A stretch of 64,000 nt of DNA from Amblyomma americanum (taxonomy: Eukaryota > Arthropoda > Arachnida > Ixodida > Ixodidae): the NCBI RefSeq assembly GCF_052857255.1, contig NC_135507.1, forward strand, positions 73,811,330 through 73,875,329. The letters are read 5' to 3'. Made by a program: the position numbers and the translations under genes. Shown piece by piece: positions 11,551 through 24,755 of this stretch (its first letter is position 1; each line of letters opens with the position of its first letter). The notes under the pieces are model-generated. The model saw only the letters and a list, made by a program, of their open reading frames with translations. It ran no database searches and was not told the origin of the DNA.

Positions 11551-13599
11551 TTAAAGCGTTTCCATCGATCGGATCGAACAGTTAATACTGCCATAAAAAA
11601 ACCAAAGGGGGAACGTTTTTGACGATAGTAAAAACGTGAAAGAGAAAAAATACAAGACCTCCGTCGGGTGACCTGCGGGTGTATTGATTATTATATCGAA
11701 ATCTTACATTATAAAAAATTGCGTCCATAAACGGTTTCCCACTCAAAAATGCTTTTGTCCAGAATTTCTGGGTATGTTTAAAAAAAAAATGGAGATTAGG
11801 AGATCATCCGGTATGCTCCTTCTTTATTACTGGAGCGACGTGTTACGTCAGACCGAGATTTTTTTTTTGCTTTTTTTTTGCTTTGCCCCATCGCGTCACC
11901 GTTGTATTCGAAGAAGAGCTTGCGCATAACGGTGCACAGCCGACCCAGTGGAAAAGAAAGCTCCTCCGAACGCAGACGCGGGATGAGCGTTTGTTAACGA
12001 TTTACAACAACGGTGCTTGTGGGCTGCTGCGCGCTCGTCGTACACAAGGGAGCGGATGCAGGCCGGGAAAACTGGGGCGCATTAGAGGCGCCGAGGTAAA
12101 AAAAAATATGCCTCCGACGCCGACATTGTATTGCATACGTACACAGGCCGCGGCAGCATTATTCATTATTCCAAAGAAAAGGGACAAGAGTGATAGCGGT
12201 GGATGTAACAAAGCGGTTCGTGTACTGGGTAATAAAAAAGTAGATTGTTGGGGTGGAAGGGCTTGGTGGCCTTAGCGGCTTTCTCGGCTCTCATTGTCTA
12301 CGCGCCCGGGGGAGGCAGAGCTGTCTGGCACAAAGAACTTCCGGCGAACTCCCACCTGGCTAGCTGCTACCGCCAGAGGTCGACACACTTCCTTTAGAAG
12401 ACGTCTAGGAGAAGACATCGCGCTGAGATGAGGAAACAAATGAGGGTCCCGGACGTCGTCCTGGGAGTCCCATTAACGGGAAAGGCCATTATAGTGTACA
12501 CTTCGGAATACACGGCAGGTACAGTGCCTGTCTTCCTCGTACGGCAACGCAGCAGCGTGATAGAAACGGCGGAGCATTGGCGATCCCATTGCAACGCCCG
12601 AGTCAAGCGATAAAGGAGCAGGGATAAGACGGAAGGAGGAACGGTGCACGTACTTGCAAATGACGGCGCGGTTCGGGGGAGAAAATGACCCCGCTAAGTG
12701 CAACCACGACCCCAATAGGTGCAAGCCGTTGCCGCTATCAGTGAGAGGCCGCACCAGCTGGGACCAATAACTCTGGAAACTGGAGTAGGGGGGAGGAGTC
12801 TTTCCTTTCTCGGATCGACTAATAACGGTCCTGATGGCACGGTATTACGCCTCACTTCTTCCTGTCTGCCGCCGGGAAGGAGAGTCGGAAAGGGAGCGGG
12901 GGGGTGAGTGACGCACCGTTGAATAACGGCACCGCCGTGGTTTCGCCCAAGACGGGTTTTCGGCTACGGAACATACGGGTTCGGAGTTAAGAAGGCAGGG
13001 GTCCAACTTCCGGCGCGGGAACGAAAAAAGGGGTCACCGAGGCAACTTCGGCGAGTCCCCCCTGCGGTGGCCTTGAACCTCCTTCTGTCGCTGCCGAGAA
13101 TAGACGGGCGGAAGAGAATATCCGATATAACGAAATGCGGGCTGTAACTCAAGAAATATCTTCAAGGCACGTGTGCTTTCAGAGGATGAACTATATAGAG
13201 TGCTCCCTGTGAGTGTTCTGCGAGAGCACGTCAGCTCGCTGTCGCCATGAACGAGGACAGTTAGAGAGAAGTTCTAATTTATCTCGTCAAGTGTACGCGA
13301 CGGCGCGAGTAGACTCTCCGTTTGTACCTGGTGTCGAGGCCGCAGCATTAAGTCAGTCAGGAAAAACGTGTCTAAAGGAAAAAAACTGACTTGGCTGCCA
13401 CAGCTTTCGCGCCTACGTGTTCCTACGCGTGGTGTTGCGAAGTGTCGCACGTTTTTCGCTTTGACGCGACGCGCAACGGCAGAAGCGGTAAATGACTGAT
13501 AAAATAACCTCCCTTTATGCTGAATTCTTTTTTTTTCATATATTAAGTGCGCCCGCTCGACTGCATATAGAGGAGGTGATCTAGAGTTGTATCCCGTTA

Positions 13600-13915
13600 A
13601 TAGACCGGAAGCGGGCAGAGTTGGTGGGGGAACAAACGCGGCTTAATGACGTCCTAGTCGAAATCAAGAGGAAGAAATGGGCTTGGGCAGGCCATGTACT
13701 GCGAAGGCAATATAACCGCTGGTCCTTAAGAGTAACGGAGTGGATTCCAAGAGAAGGCAAGCGTAGCAGGGGCGGCAGAAGGTTAGGTGGGCGGACGATA
13801 TTAGGAAGTTTGCGGTTAGTGCAGCTGGCAACGGACAGGGTTAACTTCAGAGACATGGGAGAGGTCTTTTGCCGTGCAGTGGGCGTAGTCAGGCTGATGA
13901 TGATGATTATGATGA
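13600..13915 (+). mobile_element. 3' end of an RTE-like LINE (5'-truncated)
   Basis: The + strand translation contains KKWAWAGHVLRR, NRWSLRVTEWIPREGKRSRG and NFRDMGEVF, the C-terminal end of reverse transcriptase proteins of RTE-like retrotransposons common in ticks. The motif WAGH..R....RW...V..W.P..GKR.RG is characteristic. The coding end is followed by GTGGGCGTAGTCAGGCTGAT and a (GATGAT) tail. Only about 100 codons remain, with a damaged segment after GKRSRG, so it is a dead fragment. Confidence 0.75.
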
Positions 13916-14782
13916 TTTCGTCGGTTTATTATTTGACCCTTTTGTTAGCGGAACACGCACCGCCCATTACGTGTCGGCCGCTGACAGCCATCGATGTCAG
14001 GCTCTTTGTTATCAAAGGTGGCACTAGCCACTGGAAGCGAGGAAAAAAGATCGCAAATACGAAAAATGAAATACGATAATGGGTATACTTGCACTTTGCA
14101 CCGCCTCAACGGCGGCAATTAAACAGGAAACCCCGTGGCGCTAGCGCCCCGGGGAGGTGGCCAAGACCGGCAGCTAACCCTAACGAGCCCCGCGTTGTGA
14201 GGCGCTGTAGCACCCCTGATAAAAGTTTCGCGTGCGGGGACGAAGCAAGTGAAACAAGAGCTGCAACAGTGCGGCCGGTGTGGAAGGAGCCGGGTGCTGC
14301 AGGGGTGGGGGGTTGTTGTGTGTACAGCGACGACGACCACTTAACTCGTCGCCAGCAGCAGCAGCAGCAGAGGCGGGTCTGTAGCTGGTTAAAAAAGCCG
14401 TCGGTGGTTGTCGCAGCGTCGTCGGGCGACTGCCTTCCGACACGGTGCAGCAGCCAAGCGCGAATCCCCCGGCGATGTGAAAGAAGCTGCTAGGACCCCG
14501 TCGTGATGGTGCCCGCTGTACTAATTAGCGTGACGGTCCTTCCTCGGGAGTGGTCTGGGGGACAGCTTTTATCGGCGGTGCTCCTCGACCACCGTCACGA
14601 GTGTGGCCTGCCTGCGAACGGGCATCGCAGGCTTCTTGGTATACGCAAGCCCGGGAAATCTGGACGAATGCTTCTAGTTTGGGCGGCTCTCACCACATGG
14701 CGCATGCTGGTGAACGTCGAAAATCACCCCGCTGATTTTGTATATTTGGTGCACCCCGTTGATTTTCTATGGTCGTCGACAC

Positions 14783-15010
14783 GCTGCGGTGGCTCAGTGG
14801 GTTTAGCGTTCGGCTATTGACCCCCAGGTCGCGGGTTCGATCCCGGCCGTGGAGGCCATATCTCGGTGGAGGCGAAATGCAAAAATACCCGTGTGCTGCG
14901 CGATGTCAGCGCACGTTAAAGCTCCCCAGGTGGTCTAAATAAATCTGGAGGTCGCCACTATAGTGCCTCTCTTAGCCTATGTGCCGCTAATGGGATGACA
15001 AACCCAACAA
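14783..15010 (+). mobile_element. Tick tRNA-derived SINE (Ruka-like), diverged
   Basis: The head GCTGCGGTGGCTCAGTGGGT and B box GCGGGTTCGATCCCGGCCGT are well kept. The core reads GTGCTGCGCGATGTCAGCGC, then CCAGGTGGTCTAAAT. Tail A (CTTAGCCTATGTGCCGC) is degraded. More substitutions than the copy at 27596 suggest an older insertion. Confidence 0.8.
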
Positions 15011-15700
15011 GATAGAATTTCTTATTTATATGTTCATCTAAACTATTCGGTGGGCAGGAATCCTTTTAAGAGCCAAATTTCGCAGCGTGTATTCGAAGCG
15101 TAGGCCGTCACTATTAACTCATTAACGCAGTATCCTATCATATACTCTGTGGTCTTCGCACAATGTACAAGTGAAAATATTTCGGTATAGGTTAGCACGG
15201 TATTCGTCACTGGCGGCCTACAGATGGCGCTGCTTGGTGAACTAGCGTAGAGTCGCTGGATTCAGTGACTCTCTAAAGTAGCGCCTGAGTAGCGACAAGG
15301 CCTGATCACATGTATGCCGTTCACTTCGTTGCAAAGGGTACGGCCTCATCATCATCATTTTCTTCTTCACGAAACGCTGACCTTGACAATGTGGAACTAT
15401 TGATGCATGGGTTTTAGGGCACTTATTCAAAGAGCAACATCAATACAGGGGTCGTACAGTGCCTGGCAAAGTTAAATCGTCCCTTTTGTTTAGCGCCTGA
15501 GCGCGAGCCAGCATCGCGCGTCTGCAAGAAGCTATTGGGACTCCAGGGATGCATCCTGCAGTGTTTGTCGCGCGAACACTGCGGCGGTGGAAATCGGAGA
15601 AAGTCAACTGGTTTTTAGCTTCTATTGCAATGGTACATACAAGCGGGCGACGGGGCATAGACTAACTGCAGTTGTACTAAGCCCGATATAGCTAGTGACA

Positions 15701-15865
15701 CGGGCTGAGGTATTTTATTTTTCAATCTTTTTTCCTGCCCCACCATAATTTTTGTACCCTTAACATTAGCCCGTTGTGCCTTAGGCGGTGCGGGCTGGGC
15801 AACATTATTTTTCTTTATTTTTCTCTACCACCACTAATATATGTATCCTTAACAGTTCCTCACTA
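15701..15865. repeat. Diverged tandem pair, ~88-bp period
   Basis: CGGGCTGAGGTATTTTATTT, TTTGTACCCTTAACATTAG at 15707-15770 resembles CGGGCTGGGCAACATTATTT, ATATGTATCCTTAACAGTT at 15791-15857. Confidence 0.45.
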
Positions 15866-16052
15866 TAATAATACAGAGAGGTGTCAGCGCTATGAAGTCG
15901 TTCCGGCCGCTCCGCGGCGGTTGAGGTTAGTTAAACTCACATTTAATTTTAATTTCCTGCTACCAAGAATCGCAGAGCTCAAAACGTTTACCCGAGTAGA
16001 CCACTTCATGTAAAAGAGCCACTGCAGCACAGGAGGCATTTTGGGATCCCTC

Positions 16053-16100
16053 TACACACTAAACACAAATATTCCAGTATGAGAGTAAACGGGAGTAGTA
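16053..16100 (+). mobile_element. Half copy of TA-flanked MITE family 2
   Basis: The sequence TACACACTAAACACAAATAT then AGTATGAGAGTAA matches one arm of the family 2 elements at 18901 and 43533. No opposite arm follows; the sequence passes into a GTAGTAGTAAG stretch and a G-run. Confidence 0.4.
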
Positions 16101-16850
16101 GTAAGATGGGGGGGAGGGGGGGGGGTCTTCTTGAGCACCCCATTTGTTTCGTGTTGTCAGTGGACATACCCAGGCGACGTTATATATGCGGAAGAGCCTG
16201 CATAGCAAACGATTTTGTTCGCAAATTGCTGGTACTTTGGCTTGTGCCCCTGTATACGTCGGTTTCTAGTCGCGGAAGTGCTTGCAAGGCCGCGAGTCAA
16301 CGTGACATTTCATTCTTAGTCGTTCGTTTAGCCGGCAAGGAAAGGACGCTCGGTCAATCAGCGCTTCGTGAAGCGTTTCCTTATTCGTTCCGGAACCAAC
16401 TGTAAGCGCCGTTAGATTTCGAGAAAGTAGTGGGGAGACAAGGCAGACGAAAAATGGCTTCTGCGGAGTTTGCGCCCCACCCACACATTGTCTTGGGAGG
16501 CGACAACGATGGAAGCGGATGTGCGCGCGCCTATGCCGGGCGACGTCGGCGGAGTCAGAAATTTAAACAAGAAATAAATAAAAAAAGAAGAACACGGCGA
16601 GTTTGGGAGAGCCCACGGCAGCGCGTACACGGCACGTGCTGTTGTGTGCATACACAAACAAGGGGGCGGCCCCTTCCATTTTTCAACGAGCGCTGGGCCC
16701 GTTCCAGCGCAAAACAGGCAGCTACCTTCGGCTGGACAGCTTCTGGCGGCCGCAGCCGTTCCTCCGTCTTGATTTTCCCATGCGGCTTACGCGGCCTGCG
16801 CCCTCTGCGCGCAGGTTACGCAAACGCAATAAACCTCGCGGGCCCATGGA

Positions 16851-17541
<691 letters not shown>

Positions 17542-18017
17542 CCAGCCAGCCAGCAGTCTGGCTCGCACAGCAAACCGGGAAGTGCTCGGAGTGGCGGCGC
17601 ACAGTTTCAAGGTTGAGTGAAACGCATTTCTCCGCCGCCGCAGTCGAAGTCGTCGTCGTGACCTCGGCAAGGTCGCGCCTGTGTGGCGTCGTCCACCCGC
17701 CACAATGCGGTGGCGGCGGTGCCGTGCGATTCGGCTCGCCGCCGGTGCTTCCAGCGGTTTTGCATGCGTGCGTGTGGCGCCGGCAGCGTCGAGAGCCGTG
17801 CCAAATTGTGAATCACACACGCGCGCCGCTCCGCGCAGGCGTCGTGGCGACGCCGCGCGCGGACGACTTCCCGGCCACGGCGTCGCCGACGGTCGCCCCA
17901 TATATGGGAGCTCGCGTTTCCAACATTTCGGCGCCACCAACTCGGGTCACTGTTTTAGTTTGTTTATATATATAATAGCATACAAGATACAGGAAATGAG
18001 GGGCTCGTTTGACAAAC

Positions 18018-18325
18018 TTATGAAGTCAACAGTCACCGAAACCAAGCAAGGTACATAGGGGAATGTTTAATTCTTTGTTTTTTTTTTCATGTTGTAGCGC
18101 TGATCAGTTGGATATATTACTTATATTAATATATCGCTTAAAGAAAATTACTTATAAAGCAGCAGAAAAACAACCATGCCGGCGGTGGGATCCGAACCCA
18201 CGACCTGCGAATATCGCGTCCGGTGCTCTAAGTATTATTATCCAACTGATCAGCACTACACATTAAAAAAAAAACTTAAACATTCCCCTATGCACCTTGG
18301 TTTCAGTGACTTGGCTTCATATATA
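18018..18325 (-). mobile_element. tRNA-like SINE unit enclosed in ~90-bp inverted repeats
   Basis: Arms 18018-18115 and 18239-18325 are inverted repeats. They share GAAACCAAG..GGT.CATAGGGG, GAATGTTTAA, a T-run and GCTGATCAGTTGGATA. Between them, on the minus strand, lies a tRNA-like segment with GTCGTGGGTTCGGATCCCAC (B box) and an acceptor-like GCCGGCA. The likely A box (GCTGATCAGTTGG) falls inside the arm, so it is present on both sides in opposite orientations. It is either a SINE that duplicated its 5' half in inverted orientation or a DNA element that captured a tRNA-like core. It is not a functional tRNA gene: the variable and anticodon region is broken. Confidence 0.6.
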
Positions 18326-18900
18326 TATATATATATATTCACAGATGGAGGCGGTTACGATGTAGCAATAAAATACCGTAGTGTGGAGTGAAGTTATTAA
18401 ATTTTCCAGACGGCTCCTGATTGCAAAGTATTACCCGAGAATTTGCGAGACAGCTCATGTGATTAGTAGTAACGCAATAAGGCGTAGGGAGGGATAGTTG
18501 GTAATCGATCCTTGACAGCGCATAAAACAACGTGGACGAGGATCATTAATGGTTATAGCCGTCTGCTGGTTCCGTTCAGTGTATGTACGAGAGGCAGAAA
18601 TTACTTAAAGTCTGCGTTATACGGCTCGATTCCAACCGTTATGATGGTGACCTACACGATGAGGCCCATAATGTGGCCGGGGGGCCAGTTTTTCACGCAA
18701 CGGAGGGTGGTGGTATACAGTATAGTTTGTAAAAGAGTCCCAGACGAGGGATTTCATGACGGGACTGACTGAGCTGAAGGCGAAGTTTCATGCTCCATAT
18801 TCACGTCCGCTTGCGTCTAATATAACGCAGCATTGTTCGAGTACTAAACGAGGATGCAATCATCGCTTGCAAGGAACACCACAGTTTCGGCTCCACGAAG

Positions 18901-19012
18901 TACACTCTAAACACGAATACACCTATGTGGGAGTAAAAATGAGCACACCCCTTTCATAAAAAGTTGTGCGCTAGCGGACAGCTTACTCTCATACGAACGT
19001 GTTTAGAGCGTA
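18901..19012. mobile_element. TA-flanked foldback MITE, family 2, copy at 18.9 kb
   Basis: The left end TACACTCTAAACACGAATAC pairs with the right end, CGTGTTTAGAGCGTA. The inner GGGAGTAA pairs with TTACTCTC. TA lies at both borders. Ends, spacing and inner motifs agree with the copy at 43533-43646. No coding capacity. Confidence 0.65.
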
Positions 19013-19074
19013 GGGACCCATAGCAAGGAACAGGACGCGCTCGCTTGATTTCTGTGGCGTTGGCCCCCGGCAAA

Positions 19075-19145
19075 CGTGTCACGTTTGCGGGGATCCAACC
19101 CGCGACCTGCTCCAGACCGGATGCCATGAACTTTGGCACAGTTGT
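19075..19145 (-). repeat. tRNA-like fragment with B box
   Basis: On the minus strand CCGGTCTGGAGCAGGTCGCG is followed by GGTTGGATCCCCGC, which resembles a tRNA T-arm/B box. No convincing A box or acceptor pairing is seen. It adjoins the family 2 MITE and is probably the head of a decayed SINE. Confidence 0.25.
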
Positions 19146-19553
19146 GCCGAGTCACGCCTGCTTTTACCAGAACCATGCAGGTCGAGGACGGGCCATATAA
19201 GGCGCAGTAAGTTTGGATGCAAGTGACAAAACACAACTTTGTGAACGTTTCAAAATCGAGAAGCGCTGCAGCATTTGACGTCACCACCAGCAATAGCGCA
19301 GTGTAGCCTGTTCTATTCTCCAGTAAATTGGGAGGCAGAGAAAAAAGGCATTAAAATGTTTGGGGTAGAATAAATTTGTTTAACATTACTTATACGATCG
19401 AGACGTGATAAAGTGCAATCGGCCGCCCAAAGTCCTTGACCAGTGGTCATGCAGCGACCCCTAACCAGCGTTCCCACCAGACATTAAAGAGAGAGAGAGA
19501 GAGAGAGAAAAGGCACAAATTCGCTTCGGGTAATGCCGAGGGCGCCTAAATCG

Positions 19554-19720
<167 letters not shown>

Positions 19721-20041
19721 GACGGCCGGACACGGCATTGTCTGCCACTTTCTTCGCGCAGAACAGCTCACGACAGTGCGTAGTGCAGTAATGTATGGTG
19801 GTTGGCTACATCCCACCAGGCGTCTGCGTGCCCACCGTGGAAAAACGGGGGTTAGCCGCGCATGCCAACCCGCTAATTGCTAACCTAACCTAATTACCAT
19901 TCCCTTTCCTCCGACAGCCACGCCGCCGCGTCTATAATTAGCAAACCGCGCAGGTATATGCTTGCCAACATGACGGCCCTGAACGGAGCGAGATGCAGAC
20001 GCGAGAAGCAGGTAGAAATAAAAATAATAAGAGCCAGGAAA

Positions 20042-20061
20042 GGGGGGGGGGGGGGGGGGGG
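20042..20061. repeat. Poly(G) run, G20
   Basis: Twenty consecutive G, followed 228 nt later by C19 at 20289-20307. The two are complementary. Confidence 0.97.
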
Positions 20062-20288
20062 TTGGTGTACGTGCAGGAAGAGGTAATATACCCGCCTTCT
20101 TCCCGCTAATTCATCGTTCGTCCAGCATTCACACCGCGTGTACAGATGTAGACGGGAACTGCAACAGCACTCTGAGCCAACGGAAGCACGCGACGAAACT
20201 GTAATTACACCCCTGTGGCCGATCGGGGCCATTGTGTGCCCGCGTGCTGTATATATATAGATAGCACGGACAGAGAGAAAGATCTGTT

Positions 20289-20307
20289 CCCCCCCCCCCC
20301 CCCCCCC
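20289..20307. repeat. Poly(C) run, C19
   Basis: Nineteen consecutive C next to a (TA)n-containing segment at 20250. Confidence 0.97.
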
Positions 20308-21855
20308 TCCACCACTGGCGGTTTCGTTTTTCGATCTCGACTCCCCCTCGATCGAATGCATGCATGCAGGCGCGCAGACATAATAACCCTCCCCCGAATC
20401 CCCCTCTCCCCCTGCGGCCTCGATGACGTAACAGCCCCGGCACGCACGCGCACAGATTGGAAACAATCGAAGAGGGGAAAAAATTAAAAAAAAAATGGCT
20501 TCGCAGACGGGGTAGAGGGAAAAGTGAGCCGACGGTGTTCATTTAGCGAACCCGTCCCTCCAGCGAGGGTGGTCATTTGCCGCGTTCGGTACCTCTATGA
20601 GGTGAATATATAATAAACGTCCCAAGCAGACCATGCGTGCACGCGGAGAGAGTATTTGGGCCGCGGGCAAGGTCGTCGTTTCGCTTCTGGCTGCGAAGCG
20701 CCTCAAAAGTATAGATTACGCGCCCGAACGTAATGGTGTGCGCGGGCTTCGTGGTGGGGTGCCGACGTTCATTTCGCCTTCTACCCGCGGTGGTAGCCGC
20801 CGAATATAATGCAGCACTCCGGCCGGGGCTTCATTAGGCGCTTTCGGGTATCGCATACACACAGAGGGCGAGTGTGTCGCGAAAGATTGTCCTGAAACAA
20901 TCGTCGACGCGCCCGCGCGCGCGACCTTTCTGTTTTGCGCATTTATTTTTGTTACTAATGCGCTATTATTACTCTCTAGCGTATCTCGCACTGATGAAGG
21001 AAAACGAGTTGTGCTTCACTGTGCATAGGCGATGCTGGGGATATTCACTCGCAAAGCTATAGGCGTAGTTCCACGCTTGATGAACATAATACTCGGTGGG
21101 AGCCCACCAGTATACGTCGCCTTCGAGTGGTTAATGATTGCGGGTAAATGCGTTTATTGCGGCCTTTTCCCGATCGTTCGCTGCTGTAAATCGACTCGGC
21201 CAACGCGCACCAGAAGCATTATTTCGCCTATAGCGAGAGTTCGTAATAGACTATACTCCGTGAGCTGTCGTCTGTCCTATTCCAAGGTGTGCAGCTTGGT
21301 GGAACACGGCAGGTTGTGTGTATGGTTAGTACCCTGAAGTTATAATTTGACTTGCGCATGCGCGCGAAGCAGGGCTTCTAGATTGAAGACTGTATGCTCG
21401 GCATCGTTATATCAACTTATAAGATATGTTGGCACGAAACACTTGATTATCGATATTGCTGTATTGACAGGGAGCTCGGGTATATAGCATACACATTCGG
21501 CCACAGTGCACGCCACGGTCTACTACTCCGAACCCCGTTTTGAGCAACTGAACATATGCCCGCTTCTTGTTCGGCCTTGACGTTGTGGAAATGACTGCAG
21601 GGCCATTTTTATTTATTTGCATATGCCAGCATGTTGACGTCATGCACGAGTGTCCCTGACGTCAAAACCAGCGGTCATGGTACATCCCCAGGGCACCGGT
21701 ACACTTAGAGAAACCGCTGTGTGCGAGTTTGAGCCGACCAGCGTGACCTTACTATTTTCTTTTTTGTATCTTGCAGACTCCGCAGGGGCAGGGAGACTGT
21801 GTGGGGCCTAACTACACTCCCAGAGCGTTGAACGACACGGGGCTGCCTTCTGTCC

Positions 21856-21894
<39 letters not shown>
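21856..21894. repeat. (CTTT)n microsatellite
   Basis: About ten TTTC units, pure. Confidence 0.97.
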
Positions 21895-22224
21895 GAGTTT
21901 TTATCTTTCAAGCTCCGTCAGGTCCTTTTTGTCAGGCGCGAGCGTTTTCGTCGCCGCTGGGAGATAGATCTGAGCGGCGCGCCGTCGCGAATGCGTCAAC
22001 CTGCGCGGCGGCCAAACAGAGAGACGCCGCCTCCGTCACCGCGGGACCCGTCGCCTCATTCCTGTTGTTTTTATTTTCCCCTCTCCTTATTCGCAGCCGT
22101 GCTCTGGCGATTGCTCTCTTTATTTAGAGCTTCTTTCTCTTGCTGCCTGTCTCTTTCCTCGCGACCGCAGAGATTGCGTGCTGGACCATTGGAGATAAAT
22201 AAAGTGACCGCTCAGATAAGACGC

Positions 22225-22471
22225 GGGGGGGAGGGGGGGGGGGGAAGTCGTGCCCTCCAACACACGCGCGTGCAGAAGTGAAACGAAGCGCTGGCGTCTC
22301 GTCGCAAGCGCAGTGGGGGGCAGCTTGGATGACGACGGCGCAGAGCGGCGGTTTCGGTCGTGGACTTGGGGGAATAAATAAAAGCAGGGCGCTGGACATG
22401 CGGAGTCATTTCAAAGAAAGCCCGCCAAATGAAAGGCACAGGAGCTGGAAGGGGAGGGGGGGGGGGGGGGG
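22225..22471. repeat. Two poly(G) runs
   Basis: G7-A-G12 at 22225-22244 and G16 at 22456-22471, in a CpG-rich block. Confidence 0.95.
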
Positions 22472-22950
22472 AGCTTCGCTGGTTTTTACGCCAGCCGTTG
22501 GGTAGCCACGCGCCTTCTTCGAGACGGGCTCTGAGGCGGGAGTGTGTGGGAGTGGCATTCCGAGAATCTCCCCCGCTGACCACCGGCAGTGCGAAAAAGG
22601 AGCCTGCGCGGACGTGCGCAGTGCGGCGCGTAGAATAAGAAAACCTGGGCGTATAGCGCAGGACTTTTGGTCGCCTTTCATTTTTTAGCTCTCTACTTCT
22701 TTTTAATTTTCGGTCTTGGCAAGAAACTTGAAATTGCAGTGTGCACAAAGTGACTAACACAAAGGCATAGAGGGACTAACACAACGCACGTATTAGGGCA
22801 CAGATACAGGCAGCGCAGAAAGATGATTTGAAGCGCGTTCTGCGCACTGGGTGTGTTCTCTGCGCCGACTGTTCGGCCAATATGGCGGCGCCACGGGTGA
22901 ATGCCCTTGCACCTGAAAGCACCCGCGGTGTTACGCTAGTGTGCACAAAG

Positions 22951-23043
22951 GCACGAAGTCACGACAGTCGGTGGATGCCATCGGCTGGAGGGCTTCCTCT
23001 GAGGGGCGTTCGCCGTTTTGTTCTTGAGTTGTACCCTACAGTG
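22951..23043 (+). mobile_element. Single arm of palindromic MITE family 1
   Basis: The stretch from 22978 (GCCATCGGCTGGAGGG) through TTCTTGAGTTGTACCCTAC matches the right arm of the complete element at 43900-43969. Weaker similarity extends upstream to the CACGAAGTCACGAC at 22952. No convincing left arm is found upstream, so this is a solo arm or decayed copy. It ends about 48 nt before the assembly gap. Confidence 0.55.
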
Positions 23044-23090
23044 GTGTTTGTACAGAAGCGATGAATGCAGGTATCGAAACTTCTGTCATC

Positions 23091-23190
23091 NNNNNNNNNN
23101 NNNNNNNNNNNNNNNNNNNNNNNNNNNNNNNNNNNNNNNNNNNNNNNNNNNNNNNNNNNNNNNNNNNNNNNNNNNNNNNNNNNNNNNNNN
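23091..23190. other. Assembly gap, 100 N
   Basis: Exactly 100 undetermined bases, a conventional placeholder for a gap of unknown length. Repeats lie on both sides: a MITE family 1 arm ends at 23043 and the dispersed repeat begins at 23198. Confidence 0.99.
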
Positions 23191-23197
23191 TTTGCTG

Positions 23198-23300
23198 CAT
23201 ATCAGAAGAATGCACCATTACCTTCAATATTTCTATAACAGTGTCTTACAATATTCCAATTTTCAAACTTTTTGCTCGAGATAGCTGGACTTGAAGAAAC
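23198..23300 (+). repeat. Dispersed repeat, copy 2 (unknown family)
   Basis: It starts right after the assembly gap: CCTTCAATATTTCTATAACA then GTGTCTTACAATATTCCAAT and CTCGAGATAGCTGGACTTGA. It is homologous by eye to 11430-11550 in the opposite orientation. No known family recognised. Confidence 0.5.
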
Positions 23301-23385
23301 GCGAGGGTTCCCTCTGGCAAAGCATGATCCGTGCACGCGAAAAAAAAATATACATTTTTTTTATAGGTATCCTTGATACATCCCA

Positions 23386-23546
23386 CCGCAGTGCTTCAAC
23401 AAGGATGGAGTTCTGCGTGCTGAGCCTGAGGTCTTTGGTTCGATTCCTGATCACGGCAGCTGCCTTTTCTATGCATTTGAGGCGCAAAAACGCCTGTCTG
23501 TGAAACGTAACTGCACGTCAAAGATGGTCGAAAAATTAATCCCGAG
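23386..23546 (+). mobile_element. Degenerate Ruka-like SINE
   Basis: A decayed head ends in GGTTCGATTCCTGATCACGG and is followed by recognisable core pieces: GAGGCGCAAAAACGCC, ACTGCACGTCAAAGA, then GGTCGAAAAATTAATCCCGAG. The tail is missing. Position and order of the pieces match the better copies. Confidence 0.5.
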
Positions 23547-24678
23547 TTTCCATCTACGCGTAGCTCAAAGCCAGCATCGTTGCTTTGGCAGGTAAAGTCA
23601 CGTTAATTGTCCTTGGTTCAGCAAGTATTTATTTAATGACGTCACGCGTGAGTTCAATTGAGAAGGTGCTGAACTAATTACCGTTTTCCCTTGCGTCGGA
23701 CTCGCTAATGAGATTAAAGCTTCAGCATTGGGGTGGTTTCGTGACTCTGGAATTCGCTCCGATGACACGCACAGCCACCCACGCCAAACGCGCTATCACA
23801 CAAAGTCGCAGTTAAATTGCGGGACACGTACTCTCTATGTCGAGGCTGTCTTTGTCGCGGTAGCGCTATCAGCTGTAGGCAATCTACCAACGAAGGCACT
23901 GTATAGTACGTATGTGCGAATAGTCGTATTCTTGGCGCTTCAGATGCATCTCCGGCGCGTGACCTCGGGCGTCGCTGAATCAATTGCAACATCATTTTTT
24001 CATCCTGTAACTGGCGCCACCCACGGCGTAATCGACTTTTCCACTCCGTCTGGCATTATAGGTAGAGAGAGCAATGTTTCAAATTTCTACTGTCCCGCTT
24101 TCGACTCAGGGGCGGATTTTTAGGAGGAAGAGGGGGGGGGGGGGTCGATCCCCCCCTCCCCTAGTTGAGGGAAATTTTACATATATGAGAACCATGACGA
24201 ACCTCATTTTTCGGCCAAAAATGCCGAAGAAATACATGGCTCAGATGGGACCGCCTCCCGCCTCCTGCAAGAGTTGCCCATAAATTCGCTCCTGCTTCGA
24301 ATGGACGGCCGTTAGCCCATTGTGCGCTATTCTGGGTCAGAGTGTACAGCAAAACAGATAGATGACCTAGGTGACATTACATTTCTGAAGGGAGGAGGGC
24401 AGCAGCAAAGGTATAGAGGAGTAGACAAATCAGGCGCTGAAAGGTCAGGTTGTCCTGCTTTTGCCCGACTTTAATCCGTCTGTCGTTCTCCAGCATCTTG
24501 GAAATGAAGGACTCCAGGTTGTGGGCTACAGGTGGCCCTAGCCTCGCGTTAAATCGGCCGGAAATGGCTCCACCCTGTAACGGCATATTGAATACTAGTT
24601 AGTAATTAAAGGCAAGAGTAGTGCACAGTTCTGACCCAGTCAGGAACGTCACTGTCACCATTGGAAGTCATTGGCGGA

Positions 24679-24702
24679 GGGGGGGGGGGGGGGGGGGGGG
24701 GG
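24679..24702. repeat. Poly(G) run, G24
   Basis: Twenty-four consecutive G, about 60 nt upstream of the second RTE-like fragment. Confidence 0.97.
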
Positions 24703-24755
24703 CTTGGCAATAGCCACTCCTACTCAATTTCATAGCGTAACTATCGCGTCGCACC

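Larger units (their letters stand above)
19722..22934. other. CpG-rich and mixed unique sequence, no gene seen
   Basis: Contains the complementary G20/C19 runs, (CTTT)n and poly-G runs. No reading frame with a recognisable domain and no SINE in this stretch. Confidence 0.45.

Noticed and set aside
24106..24160. CAGGGGCGGATTTT next to a G-run, resembling the start of a known transposon type
   Set aside because: No matching inverted terminus was found downstream, so no element is called.
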